The translations under genes were made by a program, and so were the position numbers. Shown one piece after another: positions 1 to 5,443 of a stretch of 22,482 nt of DNA. The first letter of the stretch is position 1; each line of letters opens with the position of its first letter. Source of the stretch: a virus. The stretch spans positions 1 through 22,482 of IMG/VR virus record IMGVR_UViG_3300050821_001102; one strand, 5' to 3'. Below the pieces are notes generated by a model. It saw only the letters and a list, made by a program, of their open reading frames with translations, did not search any database and was not told the origin of the DNA.

Positions 1-2
1 GC

Positions 3-287
3 GAGCGCCGGAATAGTGCAGCGTTGCTGTCCAATATTGGCCAGCGTGACGTGGCAATCGAACTGATGTGTGACGACCAAGCCGTGCGCGAAGCCATGCA
101 GCGCAGCGGCCATCCATGCGCGGCTGATCGTGCCGTCGCCGCGCCGGTTGCTGCGGTTGATCCTGCCGTCGTGCGCAGGCAGCAGGACGCCGTGGTGCCG
201 GTCCAGGTTGCTACCAAGCCTGCCAGACCTGATTGGTGTGCAACGGCCTCTGCCGCAGAGCTACGCTCGCATCCTGCTTGCGATTGA
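3..287 (+). CDS. Hypothetical protein, 5' end outside window
   Basis: The frame is open from the first complete codon at base 3 to the TGA at 285-287, so this is probably the C-terminal part of a gene that starts left of the window. A TTG at 24 could start an 87-residue product, but no convincing ribosome binding site is seen before it. This frame shows the coding pattern expected of a GC-rich genome (first codon positions rich in G, second positions lowest in GC). An overlapping GTG-started frame at 70-294 lacks that pattern. The product is rich in Ala, Val, Asp and Arg with no recognised domain or membrane segment. Function unknown. Confidence 0.45.
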   Translation, partial: ERRNSAALLSNIGQRDVAIELMCDDQAVREAMQRSGHPCAADRAVAAPVAAVDPAVVRRQQDAVVPVQVATKPARPDWCATASAAELRSHPACD

Positions 288-314
288 CGACTGACGGATC
301 AGCCGGCCAGGATA

Positions 315-337
315 CCTGATGCAACTGATGCATCAGG
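315..337. repeat. Perfect 9-bp inverted repeat before gene at 347
   Basis: CCTGATGCA (315-323) and TGCATCAGG (329-337) are exact reverse complements separated by five bases. The right arm runs into the AGGGGA ribosome binding site (335-340) of the gene at 347, so a folded mRNA would partly hide that site. It could equally be a DNA operator. The right-arm sequence TGCATCAGG recurs at 1192-1200 and 3091-3099. Confidence 0.6.
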
Positions 338-346
338 GGAACCACC

Positions 347-526
347 ATGCGTTACCGGCTGACTGACGGCGAGCGGACAAGCCTGCTGCTTGCCGCGCTC
401 TGCGCTTGTCCTGCCATCAATCCACCGGCTGACCTGATCAACGCCATCGCCAAGCTGGAAGGCGTCGATACCGTCGTGACTGCCTGCCGTGCGTATCCGC
501 CAAAGATGGTGATGTCTGATGACTGA
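347..526 (+). CDS. Small hypothetical protein (59 aa)
   Basis: ATG at 347 follows AGGGGA at 335-340 at good spacing. The 59-residue product begins MRYRLTDGER and contains PADLINAIAKLEGVD, which looks like a small helical protein. The stop overlaps the next gene by eight bases (ATGACTGA, 519-526), which points to coupled translation. No family is recognised. Two Cys residues lie close together (ALCACP), but there is no second pair to suggest a metal site. Confidence 0.65.
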   Translation: MRYRLTDGERTSLLLAALCACPAINPPADLINAIAKLEGVDTVVTACRAYPPKMVMSDD

Positions 527-710
527 TTATCCCCCTGGAATGCGCGTCCGAAAAATCTCTGTCCAGTCTGGACCTATCCCGCTAGGCGCAACCGGGACGG
601 TCGTTGAAGCTGTGATTGCCAATGGCGTCCCGTCTTACGACGTTGTCTTCGACATCTTCCCCGGTCAACACGTTCTCACACCAGCCGCCAGGATCGAAGC
701 GGATGACTGA
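519..710 (+). CDS. Small SH3-like beta-barrel protein (63 aa)
   Basis: The 63-residue product starts PPGMRVRKISVQSGPIPLGATGTV and later has SYDVVFDIFPGQHVLTP. The order 'Gly, Met/Asp, Arg, Val ... Gly, Ala, Thr, Gly, Thr, Val ... hydrophobic strands' resembles the small SH3/KOW-like proteins found in phage early regions, which may bind nucleic acid or partner proteins. That assignment is an inference from strand pattern only. It overlaps both neighbours by the same octamer ATGACTGA (519-526 and 703-710), so three genes in a row are probably translated as one coupled unit. Confidence 0.7.
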   Translation: MTDYPPGMRVRKISVQSGPIPLGATGTVVEAVIANGVPSYDVVFDIFPGQHVLTPAARIEADD

Positions 711-984
711 GCCGCGAATGGTCGGCAACAGGCCGACGCCAGGACAGAAGATCACCGAGCTTCATTGCTGGGTAGCGACCTATGCTGACGGAACGGAAGG
801 CATCATTGCGGGCGGCATTGAAGGTCTCGGGATTGTCACGCTGATCAGTTCGCGGCGTAGCATTGCCGAGAAGATGGAAGGCAGCGCACGCGAGGCGCAA
901 CAGTTGTCGAACAACCGGACCATCCATCGCGTCGTCAGCGTGCGGCTCGTCACCTTCACGACGACGGAAGGCACGCGGCAATGA
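703..984 (+). CDS. Hypothetical protein (93 aa)
   Basis: The start at 703 (MTEPRMVGNRPTPGQ) was chosen because it lies in an eight-base overlap with the previous stop, as the previous gene's start does. The open frame extends upstream, but only as a shadow of that gene. The product has ELHCWVATYADGTEGIIAGGIEGLGIVTLISSRR, a probable beta-rich core, and then a charged helical stretch with EKMEGSAREAQQLSNNRTIHR. No family is recognised. It is soluble, with no signal or membrane segment. It overlaps the next gene by ATGA (981-984). Confidence 0.7.
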   Translation: MTEPRMVGNRPTPGQKITELHCWVATYADGTEGIIAGGIEGLGIVTLISSRRSIAEKMEGSAREAQQLSNNRTIHRVVSVRLVTFTTTEGTRQ

Positions 985-1091
985 TCTTCGTCAAGGTCCT
1001 GGTCGGCTGGCTGCTGCTGTCCTGCTTGGCGTTGATCTTCTGGCAATGGTTGCTCGCCAAGCGCGACCGCGACTGGTGGGACCGGCAGTGA
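981..1091 (+). CDS. Tiny single-pass membrane protein (36 aa)
   Basis: ATG at 981 overlaps the previous stop (ATGA). The 36 residues form one hydrophobic segment (about residues 2-26, FVKVLVGWLLLSCLALIFW) followed by a charged tail KRDRDWWDRQ. It is probably an inner-membrane peptide with the tail in the cytoplasm. It is too short for a family call. The next gene again starts inside its stop, which supports it being translated rather than a chance ORF. Confidence 0.55.
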   Translation: MIFVKVLVGWLLLSCLALIFWQWLLAKRDRDWWDRQ

Positions 1092-1168
1092 TCTTCTGGT
1101 CGATCCTGGCTGGCTGGACCTGCTGGCTTGGTCTGGCCGGCTGGCTGTTCTGGAAGCTGCGACGGTGA
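1088..1168 (+). CDS. Tiny Trp-rich membrane peptide (26 aa)
   Basis: GTG at 1088 overlaps the stop of the preceding tiny gene (GTGA). The 26-residue product is one hydrophobic helix rich in Trp (W4, W10, W13, W19, W22) ending in LRR, a positive cytoplasmic anchor. It may act with the 36-residue protein encoded just before it. Both begin M-I-F, and the pair could have arisen by duplication. It is very short, so confidence rests on the coupled start and the clear membrane pattern. Confidence 0.42.
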   Translation: MIFWSILAGWTCWLGLAGWLFWKLRR

Positions 1169-1220
1169 CGAAATCCCCAGGATGCAAGCCATGCATCAGG
1201 CGGTCAGCAGACCTGCCAAC

Positions 1221-1239
1221 CTTATATCAGACCTTATAT
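1221..1239. repeat. Direct repeat pair CTTATAT, 12 bp apart
   Basis: ACCTTATAT-type sequence occurs twice, with CTTATAT at 1221-1227 and 1233-1239. The spacing is close to one helical turn, so the copies face the same side of the DNA, as binding sites for a dimer or for integrase arms often do. A related pair is at 1429-1447. Confidence 0.5.
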
Positions 1240-1356
1240 GCTGCGGGCCGGTCTTCGGCCTAACACGCTGAGTCCGTTGGGCTATTCCCGGATTTCTGCG
1301 TTATTCACCACAACGCCGGCATGCCAGCGCATGGTATTGCCTGACCGTCTAGGGCA

Positions 1357-1385
1357 TTGAAAACCCACATTTTACGCCGTAAAGA
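1357..1385 (+). promoter_or_regulatory. Weak promoter-like element with palindromic operator
   Basis: TTGAAA (1357-1362) is followed after 17 bases by TAAAGA (1380-1385). The -35 match is good and the -10 match is poor. A perfect 6-bp palindrome with one central base, TTTACG-C-CGTAAA (1371-1383), lies across the spacer and -10, where a repressor would block polymerase. It would drive the genes beginning at 1472. This is a reading by eye only. Confidence 0.25.
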
Positions 1386-1428
1386 ATGCACCGGGGCATG
1401 CCTCGGCCTGCCTGCACACCTGATTGAC

Positions 1429-1447
1429 CTTATACGACCCTTATACG
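1429..1447. repeat. Direct repeat pair CTTATACG, 11 bp apart
   Basis: CTTATACG occurs at 1429-1436 and 1440-1447, just before the gene starting at 1472. It is a variant of the pair at 1221-1239, so four copies of CTTATA(T/C) frame a non-coding stretch of about 190 bases. Confidence 0.5.
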
Positions 1448-1451
1448 CAAA

Positions 1452-1462
1452 CCCACCAAGGA
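1452..1462 (+). promoter_or_regulatory. Shared leader motif CCCACCAAGGA (copy 1)
   Basis: The 11-mer CCCACCAAGGA includes the AAGGA ribosome binding site and ends nine bases before the ATG at 1472. Identical copies precede the genes at 1971 and 2929. Confidence 0.7.
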
Positions 1463-1471
1463 ACCAAACCA

Positions 1472-1660
1472 ATGACCAAGACGAAGACCCAGACCACCAA
1501 GCCAGTCAGCCGGGAAGACCTGGAAAAGCTGGCTTGCCTGCTGGATGACTTGATCTGCCGTGCGGATGAAGCCGGCCAGGACAAGCTGTCTGACAAGTTG
1601 AATGATGCCTGCGACTCCCTGCAAGGCGCAATCGACTACGAACTGACTACTGCTGCCTGA
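1472..1660 (+). CDS. Small acidic helical protein (62 aa)
   Basis: The ATG at 1472 was chosen over a longer upstream reading because CCCACCAAGGA sits at the right spacing. The product has a Thr/Lys-rich start (MTKTKTQTTKPVS) and then one acidic, probably helical body (REDLEKLACLLDDLICRADEAGQDKLSDKLNDACDSLQGAIDYEL). Three Cys are spread through the helices. No family is recognised. The helical hairpin look and small size fit a phage regulator or anti-host peptide, but nothing here proves it. It is followed after 12 bases by the gene at 1673. Confidence 0.7.
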   Translation: MTKTKTQTTKPVSREDLEKLACLLDDLICRADEAGQDKLSDKLNDACDSLQGAIDYELTTAA

Positions 1661-1672
1661 AGGGACCTGACC

Positions 1673-1927
1673 ATGGACCAAGCCATGACTGATCGTTTCG
1701 TTGATGATGTCCTGTCCTGCCTGACGGCGACCTATACCGTCTCGGACGGTTCAACCATCCAGGGGCAAGCCATTAGCTACCTGATCGCTGAAATGCGGGA
1801 CTACGGCAAGCGTTGGCGCGGTCTGGGTAGCCTTGGCGACTTTGAATACCTGCTGGAACAGCAAGGCTTTCGCGTCGTCCAGGGCCGGAATGCGCGCGGC
1901 AACCATGCCCGCGTCGTGACTGTCTGA
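1673..1927 (+). CDS. Hypothetical protein (84 aa)
   Basis: ATG at 1673 follows AGGGA (1661-1665) at eight bases. A second in-frame ATG at 1685 is possible but worse placed. The product (VDDVLSCLTATYTVSDGSTIQGQAISYLIAEM... LGSLGDFEYLLEQQGFRVVQGRNARGNHARVVTV) looks like a small alpha/beta domain. The phrase 'FEYLLEQQGFRVVQGRNARGN' resembles the end of winged-helix-like phage proteins, in which a short helix precedes a final strand pair, but no family can be named. It has no membrane segment. Confidence 0.7.
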   Translation: MDQAMTDRFVDDVLSCLTATYTVSDGSTIQGQAISYLIAEMRDYGKRWRGLGSLGDFEYLLEQQGFRVVQGRNARGNHARVVTV

Positions 1928-1949
1928 CGTGCCTTCAACCTTCAACAAT

Positions 1950-1960
1950 CCCACCAAGGA
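1950..1960 (+). promoter_or_regulatory. Shared leader motif CCCACCAAGGA (copy 2)
   Basis: Identical to the 11-mer at 1452-1462. It ends 10 bases before the ATG at 1971 and four bases before an in-frame ATG at 1965. Conservation of the spacing favours 1971 as the main start. The first codons after it, ATGACCAAG, also match those of the gene at 1472. Confidence 0.7.
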
Positions 1961-1964
1961 AACC

Positions 1965-2645
1965 ATGACAATGACCAAGTTTTTCCAAGCTACAGACGGC
2001 AAGATCACCGTGTTTCGGGCAACTGCCTCGGGCCGTGCCTACCAGTCAGCCCTGAAGCTGCGGAACGGCATCAGCTTCAGTGCCACCCCGGCAAACCTGA
2101 TGGAAGGGGCAATGCCAGCCGTGGAAATCACCAAGGGTGAGTATGATGCCCTGGTGGCTCTGAAGGCAGAACGGCTGAAGGCTTCCGGCACCAAGGGATA
2201 CACCAAGCCGTCAGATAGCTGGGTCTTCAATGCCAGCCTGCCGGCTGCCAAGCCTGCCAAGGTCCTGACCGGCGCTCGCGGTCGCGTCCAGGCTGCCAAG
2301 GTTGCCGCCTACGAGGCAGCCAAGGTTGCCAACGGCAAGCCTGCCAAGGCTGCCAAGCCGGCCCCGGCTGCCAAGGCTGCCAAGGTCAACGGCAAGCCGG
2401 TCCCCCGCGAAGGGTCCTTCCAGGCTGCCATGATCAAGGTGCTCGTCAGGAAGCAGGGTGCGACGCGGCCCGAGATGATGGCAGCAGCCGGATCGAAGAC
2501 CATGCCGAACGCCCACTTCCTGAACCTGATGGCAGATCGGTTCGGCTACGAGTGCTACGCCGACAAGGCCGACCGGTCGGATGTCCTGGTCTACCAGTTC
2601 GTCCTGCCCGGTGCGAAGCCGACTGCCTACGGGGAGGAAGGCTGA
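1965..2645 (+). CDS. Lys/Ala-rich DNA-binding-like protein (226 aa)
   Basis: The N-terminal third (MTMTKFFQATDGKITVFRATASGRAYQSA...) is beta-rich and ends near residue 90. A basic low-complexity linker follows (about 94-145) with repeated AAK, AKP and NGKP units, like histone-tail or H1-like linkers. The last 80 residues (FQAAMIKVLVRKQGATRPEMMAAAGSK...) read as a winged helix similar in layout to DUF3489-type domains: a helix, 'GATRPEMMAAAG', then a recognition helix. This suggests a DNA-binding or nucleoid-type protein; it is inference, as no catalytic motif is seen. ATG codons at 1965 and 1971 are both usable (226 or 224 aa). The stop overlaps the next start (TGATG). Confidence 0.75.
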   Translation: MTMTKFFQATDGKITVFRATASGRAYQSALKLRNGISFSATPANLMEGAMPAVEITKGEYDALVALKAERLKASGTKGYTKPSDSWVFNASLPAAKPAKVLTGARGRVQAAKVAAYEAAKVANGKPAKAAKPAPAAKAAKVNGKPVPREGSFQAAMIKVLVRKQGATRPEMMAAAGSKTMPNAHFLNLMADRFGYECYADKADRSDVLVYQFVLPGAKPTAYGEEG

Positions 2646-2842
2646 TGTTCATCATCCTGCTTCTGATCCTGCTGGTGCTGCTTTTCGGCGCACCCGCAGT
2701 CCTGCTGGGCGGCGCAGCCTTCTCGGGCTTCGCCGGCTGGGCCATCTGGGCGGCGGTCAACGATCCAATCATCCTCGGCGCGTTCGCATTCGGCGTGCTG
2801 ATCGGGATTGGCAAGCTGATGGTGGCCGCGAAGAAGGTCTGA
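2645..2842 (+). CDS. Small two-segment membrane protein (65 aa)
   Basis: ATG at 2645 shares a base with the previous stop. The 65 residues are almost all hydrophobic: segment one is about residues 2-24 (FIILLLILLVLLFGAPAVLLGG) and segment two about 28-60, with a short break at NDP and a basic end (AAKKV). The layout is holin-like or superinfection-exclusion-like. Position in the early block, far from the lysis genes near 6,000, argues against a holin. An intrinsic terminator follows within 20 bases. Confidence 0.65.
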   Translation: MFIILLLILLVLLFGAPAVLLGGAAFSGFAGWAIWAAVNDPIILGAFAFGVLIGIGKLMVAAKKV

Positions 2843-2860
2843 AGACCTGGACCAAAACAC

Positions 2861-2897
2861 GAACGGCGCGACCCCGGCCAGGGCGCGCCGTTCTTTT
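2861..2897 (+). terminator. Rho-independent terminator before int gene pair
   Basis: GAACGGCGCG (2861-2870) and CGCGCCGTTC (2884-2893) form a perfect 10-bp GC-rich stem with a 13-base loop, and the right arm runs into TTCTTTT. It should end transcripts of the genes from 1472 to 2842. The next gene starts only 32 bases later, so the integrase pair needs either read-through, antitermination or a promoter overlapping this element. Confidence 0.85.
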
Positions 2898-2908
2898 CAT
2901 TCCCACAA

Positions 2909-2919
2909 CCCACCAAGGA
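2909..2919 (+). promoter_or_regulatory. Shared leader motif CCCACCAAGGA (copy 3)
   Basis: Third identical copy of the 11-mer, ending nine bases before the ATG at 2929 and right after the terminator. Confidence 0.7.
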
Positions 2920-2928
2920 TCAGTCGAA

Positions 2929-3114
2929 ATGAAGACCATCACCACAGCAGTTTCTGCCATCGAGCGCAAGGTCCGCGCCTCGCTGGCATTGTTGCAGGAA
3001 GTGCCGCCCCCCGTCCTGCGCCTGCCGGTCATCTCGCACGATGACGTTCTCCACATTCTGGATTGCGAATTACCGGCATCGTGCGAAACTTGCATCAGGA
3101 GGGCCGCGCGATGA
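2929..3114 (+). CDS. Small protein upstream of integrase (61 aa)
   Basis: ATG at 2929 is placed exactly as for the other CCCACCAAGGA genes. The product MKTITTAVSAIERKVRASLALLQEV... LDCELPASCETCIRRAAR starts with an amphipathic helix and ends with Cys residues including a CETC pair, which could bind a metal if paired with another subunit. Its stop overlaps the integrase start (ATGA, 3111-3114), so the two are translated together. It could be an integrase leader or a recombination directionality factor by position only, as it lacks an obvious helix-turn-helix. Function unknown. Confidence 0.6.
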   Translation: MKTITTAVSAIERKVRASLALLQEVPPPVLRLPVISHDDVLHILDCELPASCETCIRRAAR

Positions 3115-4403
3115 GCAAAGGATCAGACGTTAACCTGCGTGCCAGGAACGCCAAGGCACCGTCCAGAGTGTCCTTCAACGACTACTGCGGCGGACTGTTC
3201 CTGAACACGAGCAAGGCCGGAACCAAGTCATGGCGTGTCGGCTATTTCTTCAACCGGCAATTTCGCATGGCGGTGCTCGGCTACTATCCCGAGATGACGC
3301 CAAGCGAAGCCAGGACCGCACGGCTGGACATCCGTGCCAAGGTCAGTGCCGGCGTTGATCCTGTCCTGGCGCAGCGGGTCCAGAAGGCAGCCACGCTGGC
3401 GAAGCAGGGCAACACGGTGGATCAGGTTGCTTCTGACTGGCTGTCGTGGGGCAGCACGCTTGGCGGCTGGTCAGCAGGCTATGCCGTCCAGGTTGAACGC
3501 CGGCTGGCAAAGCATGTCTTCCCCAAGCTGGGCAACCTGCCGGTCGACATGGTGACGGCGCAGGACATCCAGACCGTCATTGACCGGCTGGAAAAGCAAC
3601 TCGGCCAGCATGCGCAGGCGGTCCATGTCAGGCAGCATCTGCAATGCCTGTTCGACTACGCACGCGACCACAAGTTCGTTGCCGAGAACATTGTCAGGAC
3701 CATCGGTCGTTGGCTGCCGCAACGGAAGCGCGGCGACGTGCGGGAACAGAAGCAGCCGCGCGTCGGGACAATCGAGGAAGCAAGGCAAGTCTTGCAAGCC
3801 ATGGAGGCCGCGACTGCAAGCCCCTTCCTGAAGCTCGCGCACCGGCTGATAGCCTTAACAGCGGTTCGCAAGATGGAAGCGGTGGACGCGACCTGGAGCG
3901 AGTTTGACGAGGCGATGAAGACCTGGACCATACCGGGCGCGCGGATGAAGGGCCGGCGCGGACACAAGGAGGCCCATGTGATCCCGCTGACCTTCCAGGC
4001 ATTGCAGGTCTTCCAGGCTGCTCGCGCCCTGGCGGACGTTCAAGGCATCAAATCGGAAAGGGTTTTTCCGGTCATGAATCGCTCGTCGCTCAACGACATG
4101 ATGGAACGGGTCCTTCCCCGCATCGGTCTTGACGGCAAGCATACTCTCCACGGTTGGCGTGGAACCTTCTCGACGCTTCAGAACACGGCGGACCCTGGCG
4201 CAGAGATGATCATCGAAGTGATGCTGGCGCATAAAACCAAGTCGAATGTTGCCGGTCGCTACAACGACTCGAAATACCTTGCGGCGCGGCTGGAGATCGC
4301 GCGCAAGTGGGCTGACAAGCTACTCGACGGAATGCCGACAGCCTTCCAGGTTGCCGGCATCAAGCAGCAAGGCAACGTCGTGCCATTCCGGCAGGTTGCC
4401 TAG
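3111..4403 (+). CDS. int: P4-type tyrosine integrase (430 aa)
   Basis: This is a site-specific recombinase that would insert the phage into, and with a helper excise it from, the host chromosome. The N-terminal arm (about residues 20-88: YCGGLFLNTSKAGTKSWRVGYFF ... VLGYYPEMTPSEAR) is the DUF4102 arm-binding domain typical of P4-like integrases. A core-binding SAM-like domain spans about 100-200. The catalytic domain carries the expected residues: R253 (LTAVRKMEA), K280, H347 and R350 (HGWR), H374 (LAHK) and nucleophile Y384 (GRYND). All are present, so it should be active. The ATG at 3111 was chosen over an upstream in-frame start because AGGAGGG (3097-3103) precedes it and it overlaps the stop of the gene at 2929. 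P4-type enzymes usually target tRNA genes, but none is seen here. Confidence 0.93.
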   Translation: MSKGSDVNLRARNAKAPSRVSFNDYCGGLFLNTSKAGTKSWRVGYFFNRQFRMAVLGYYPEMTPSEARTARLDIRAKVSAGVDPVLAQRVQKAATLAKQGNTVDQVASDWLSWGSTLGGWSAGYAVQVERRLAKHVFPKLGNLPVDMVTAQDIQTVIDRLEKQLGQHAQAVHVRQHLQCLFDYARDHKFVAENIVRTIGRWLPQRKRGDVREQKQPRVGTIEEARQVLQAMEAATASPFLKLAHRLIALTAVRKMEAVDATWSEFDEAMKTWTIPGARMKGRRGHKEAHVIPLTFQALQVFQAARALADVQGIKSERVFPVMNRSSLNDMMERVLPRIGLDGKHTLHGWRGTFSTLQNTADPGAEMIIEVMLAHKTKSNVAGRYNDSKYLAARLEIARKWADKLLDGMPTAFQVAGIKQQGNVVPFRQVA

Positions 4404-4429
4404 TTCTCACCTTTAAGGGGTTCAACAGA

Positions 4430-4720
4430 ATGTCTTGGATCAAAGACGATATGCAGGAAGCCATCGATAAGGTTGCCCGCATCTTCTACATCGACTCGCT
4501 CATGACGAAAGCATGGAACGAGCACAGGAAGGCAGGCGAGCCGCGCCTGATGACTGGCTGGTGCTGGGAAGCCAAGACTGGCGGACGGCATCAGGCAGGC
4601 TTTAAGACGCCGACCGTTTGCAAGATCGACTGCTGGTATCACCTCGTCGCGGAGGTTGAACCGCCAAAGATCAGCCGCAGCGCCCGACTCAACGTCGTTT
4701 CAGATAGGAAGGCCGCATAA
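4430..4720 (+). CDS. Hypothetical protein (96 aa)
   Basis: ATG at 4430 follows AAGGGG (about 4413-4418). The product MSWIKDDMQEAIDKVARIFYIDSLMTKAWNEHRK is helical at the start, then has a Trp/Cys-rich middle (MTGWCWEAKTGGRHQAGFK ... CKIDCWYHLVAEV). The two Cys groups could be structural. No family is recognised. Its stop TAA abuts the start of the HTH-like gene at 4721, suggesting the two are co-transcribed after the integrase. Confidence 0.72.
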   Translation: MSWIKDDMQEAIDKVARIFYIDSLMTKAWNEHRKAGEPRLMTGWCWEAKTGGRHQAGFKTPTVCKIDCWYHLVAEVEPPKISRSARLNVVSDRKAA

Positions 4721-5197
4721 ATGCCTGAAGCAACCCCGGCCCAGATTGCTTCGCTTGGTCATGTCGCTGCGTTGATCCGCCGCGAACTGGAAAAGCGGGA
4801 GTGGTCTGTCGCCGACTTCCATCGTGCCATTGGCGAGGATGTCAAAAGCACGCGCGCTTATGCCTGGATCGCCTGCAAGGTAAGGATCACGGATCAATTC
4901 CGCCCGAAGGTCGCCAAGGCCCTCGGCGTCAAGGAGGAAGACCTGATGCCGCGCGAACTGACGACGCAGGCAGTCGCCGTCGTGTCTGATGCCAAGCTGC
5001 GTGCCGTCCAGGCGATGCAAGGCGCGCCGGCCCGCACGCTGACGGCGGCTGGCGATGTCCTGGCGTTCAGCGTCAATGCAGAAGGCAACGCGCGGCTGCG
5101 CCTGGATGTCACCTTGCCGCTCGACAAGGGGTCCAAGGTGCTGCGCCTGCTGCTGGACCACATCAGCCTTGCTGCTACCGAGGACGAGCAGCCATGA
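4721..5197 (+). CDS. Putative HTH (XRE-like) regulator (158 aa)
   Basis: Residues about 10-76 (HVAALIRRELEKREWSVADFHRAIGEDVKSTRAYAWIACKVRITDQFRPKVAKALGVKEEDLMP) follow the Cro/C1-type helix-turn-helix layout: 'L...REWSVADFHRAIG...' as helices 1-2, a short turn, a recognition helix around STRAYAWI, and the closing 'KVAKALGVKEEDLMP', which is very typical of XRE proteins. The C-terminal half (80-158) is beta-rich and may dimerise or bind a ligand. It could be the lytic or lysogenic regulator, but position alone does not say which. It overlaps the next gene by ATGA. Confidence 0.75.
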   Translation: MPEATPAQIASLGHVAALIRRELEKREWSVADFHRAIGEDVKSTRAYAWIACKVRITDQFRPKVAKALGVKEEDLMPRELTTQAVAVVSDAKLRAVQAMQGAPARTLTAAGDVLAFSVNAEGNARLRLDVTLPLDKGSKVLRLLLDHISLAATEDEQP

Positions 5198-5427
5198 GCG
5201 CGACGTCGCCTCTCCCCACGCCTGAACAGGTCCAGCGTGCGAAATGGGACCTGCTGCTGACTGACCTGGAATATCGAGCCGAACAGGTCCGCCAGATCAG
5301 GGCCACGCCAGCACGCATCGAGGTGATGAAGTTGGCGCTAACTGCCATCACGTCCGCCGTTGCCCTGCTTGGCGGCATCGGCGGCGGGACGGTCTTCCTG
5401 CTGCACGCTCTCGGCTACATTCACTGA
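5194..5427 (+). CDS. Small tail-anchored membrane protein (77 aa)
   Basis: The start overlaps the previous stop (ATGA, 5194-5197). The first half is a charged helix (PTPEQVQRAKWDLLLTDLEYRAEQVRQIRATPARIE). The second half is one membrane segment with a Gly-rich stretch (about residues 46-72, LALTAITSAVALLGGIGGGTVFLLH). The N-cytoplasmic coiled-coil-like region plus one C-terminal anchor resembles small phage proteins of unknown role, including some exclusion proteins. No specific family is recognised. Confidence 0.7.
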   Translation: MSATSPLPTPEQVQRAKWDLLLTDLEYRAEQVRQIRATPARIEVMKLALTAITSAVALLGGIGGGTVFLLHALGYIH

Positions 5428-5443
5428 AAGGAACTACCCACCA

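Larger units (their letters stand above)
1169..1471. other. Non-coding control-like region
   Basis: This is the largest gap in the left block. It holds two pairs of CTTATA direct repeats (1221-1239 and 1429-1447), one copy of TGCATCAGG (1192-1200), a short GC hairpin near 1245-1260, and a palindrome TTTACG-C-CGTAAA (1371-1383) inside a weak promoter-like stretch. No ORF here has both a good ribosome binding site and coding-like codon use. Likely roles are promoter/operator DNA for the genes from 1472 onward, or a phage attachment region. No tRNA-like sequence was seen. Confidence 0.5.

Noticed and set aside
70-294. GTG-started frame overlapping the left-edge gene
   Set aside because: The competing frame 3-287 has the coding-like codon-position pattern; this one does not.
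1191-1271. 26-codon ORF starting at ATG 1191 with AGGA upstream
   Set aside because: It uses rare codons (ATA, AGA), spans the CTTATAT direct repeats and lacks coupling to a neighbour; more likely non-coding.
2835-2848. AGGTCT-GA-AGACCT small palindrome at a gene stop
   Set aside because: It has only six bases per arm at a coding end beside a real terminator; probably chance.
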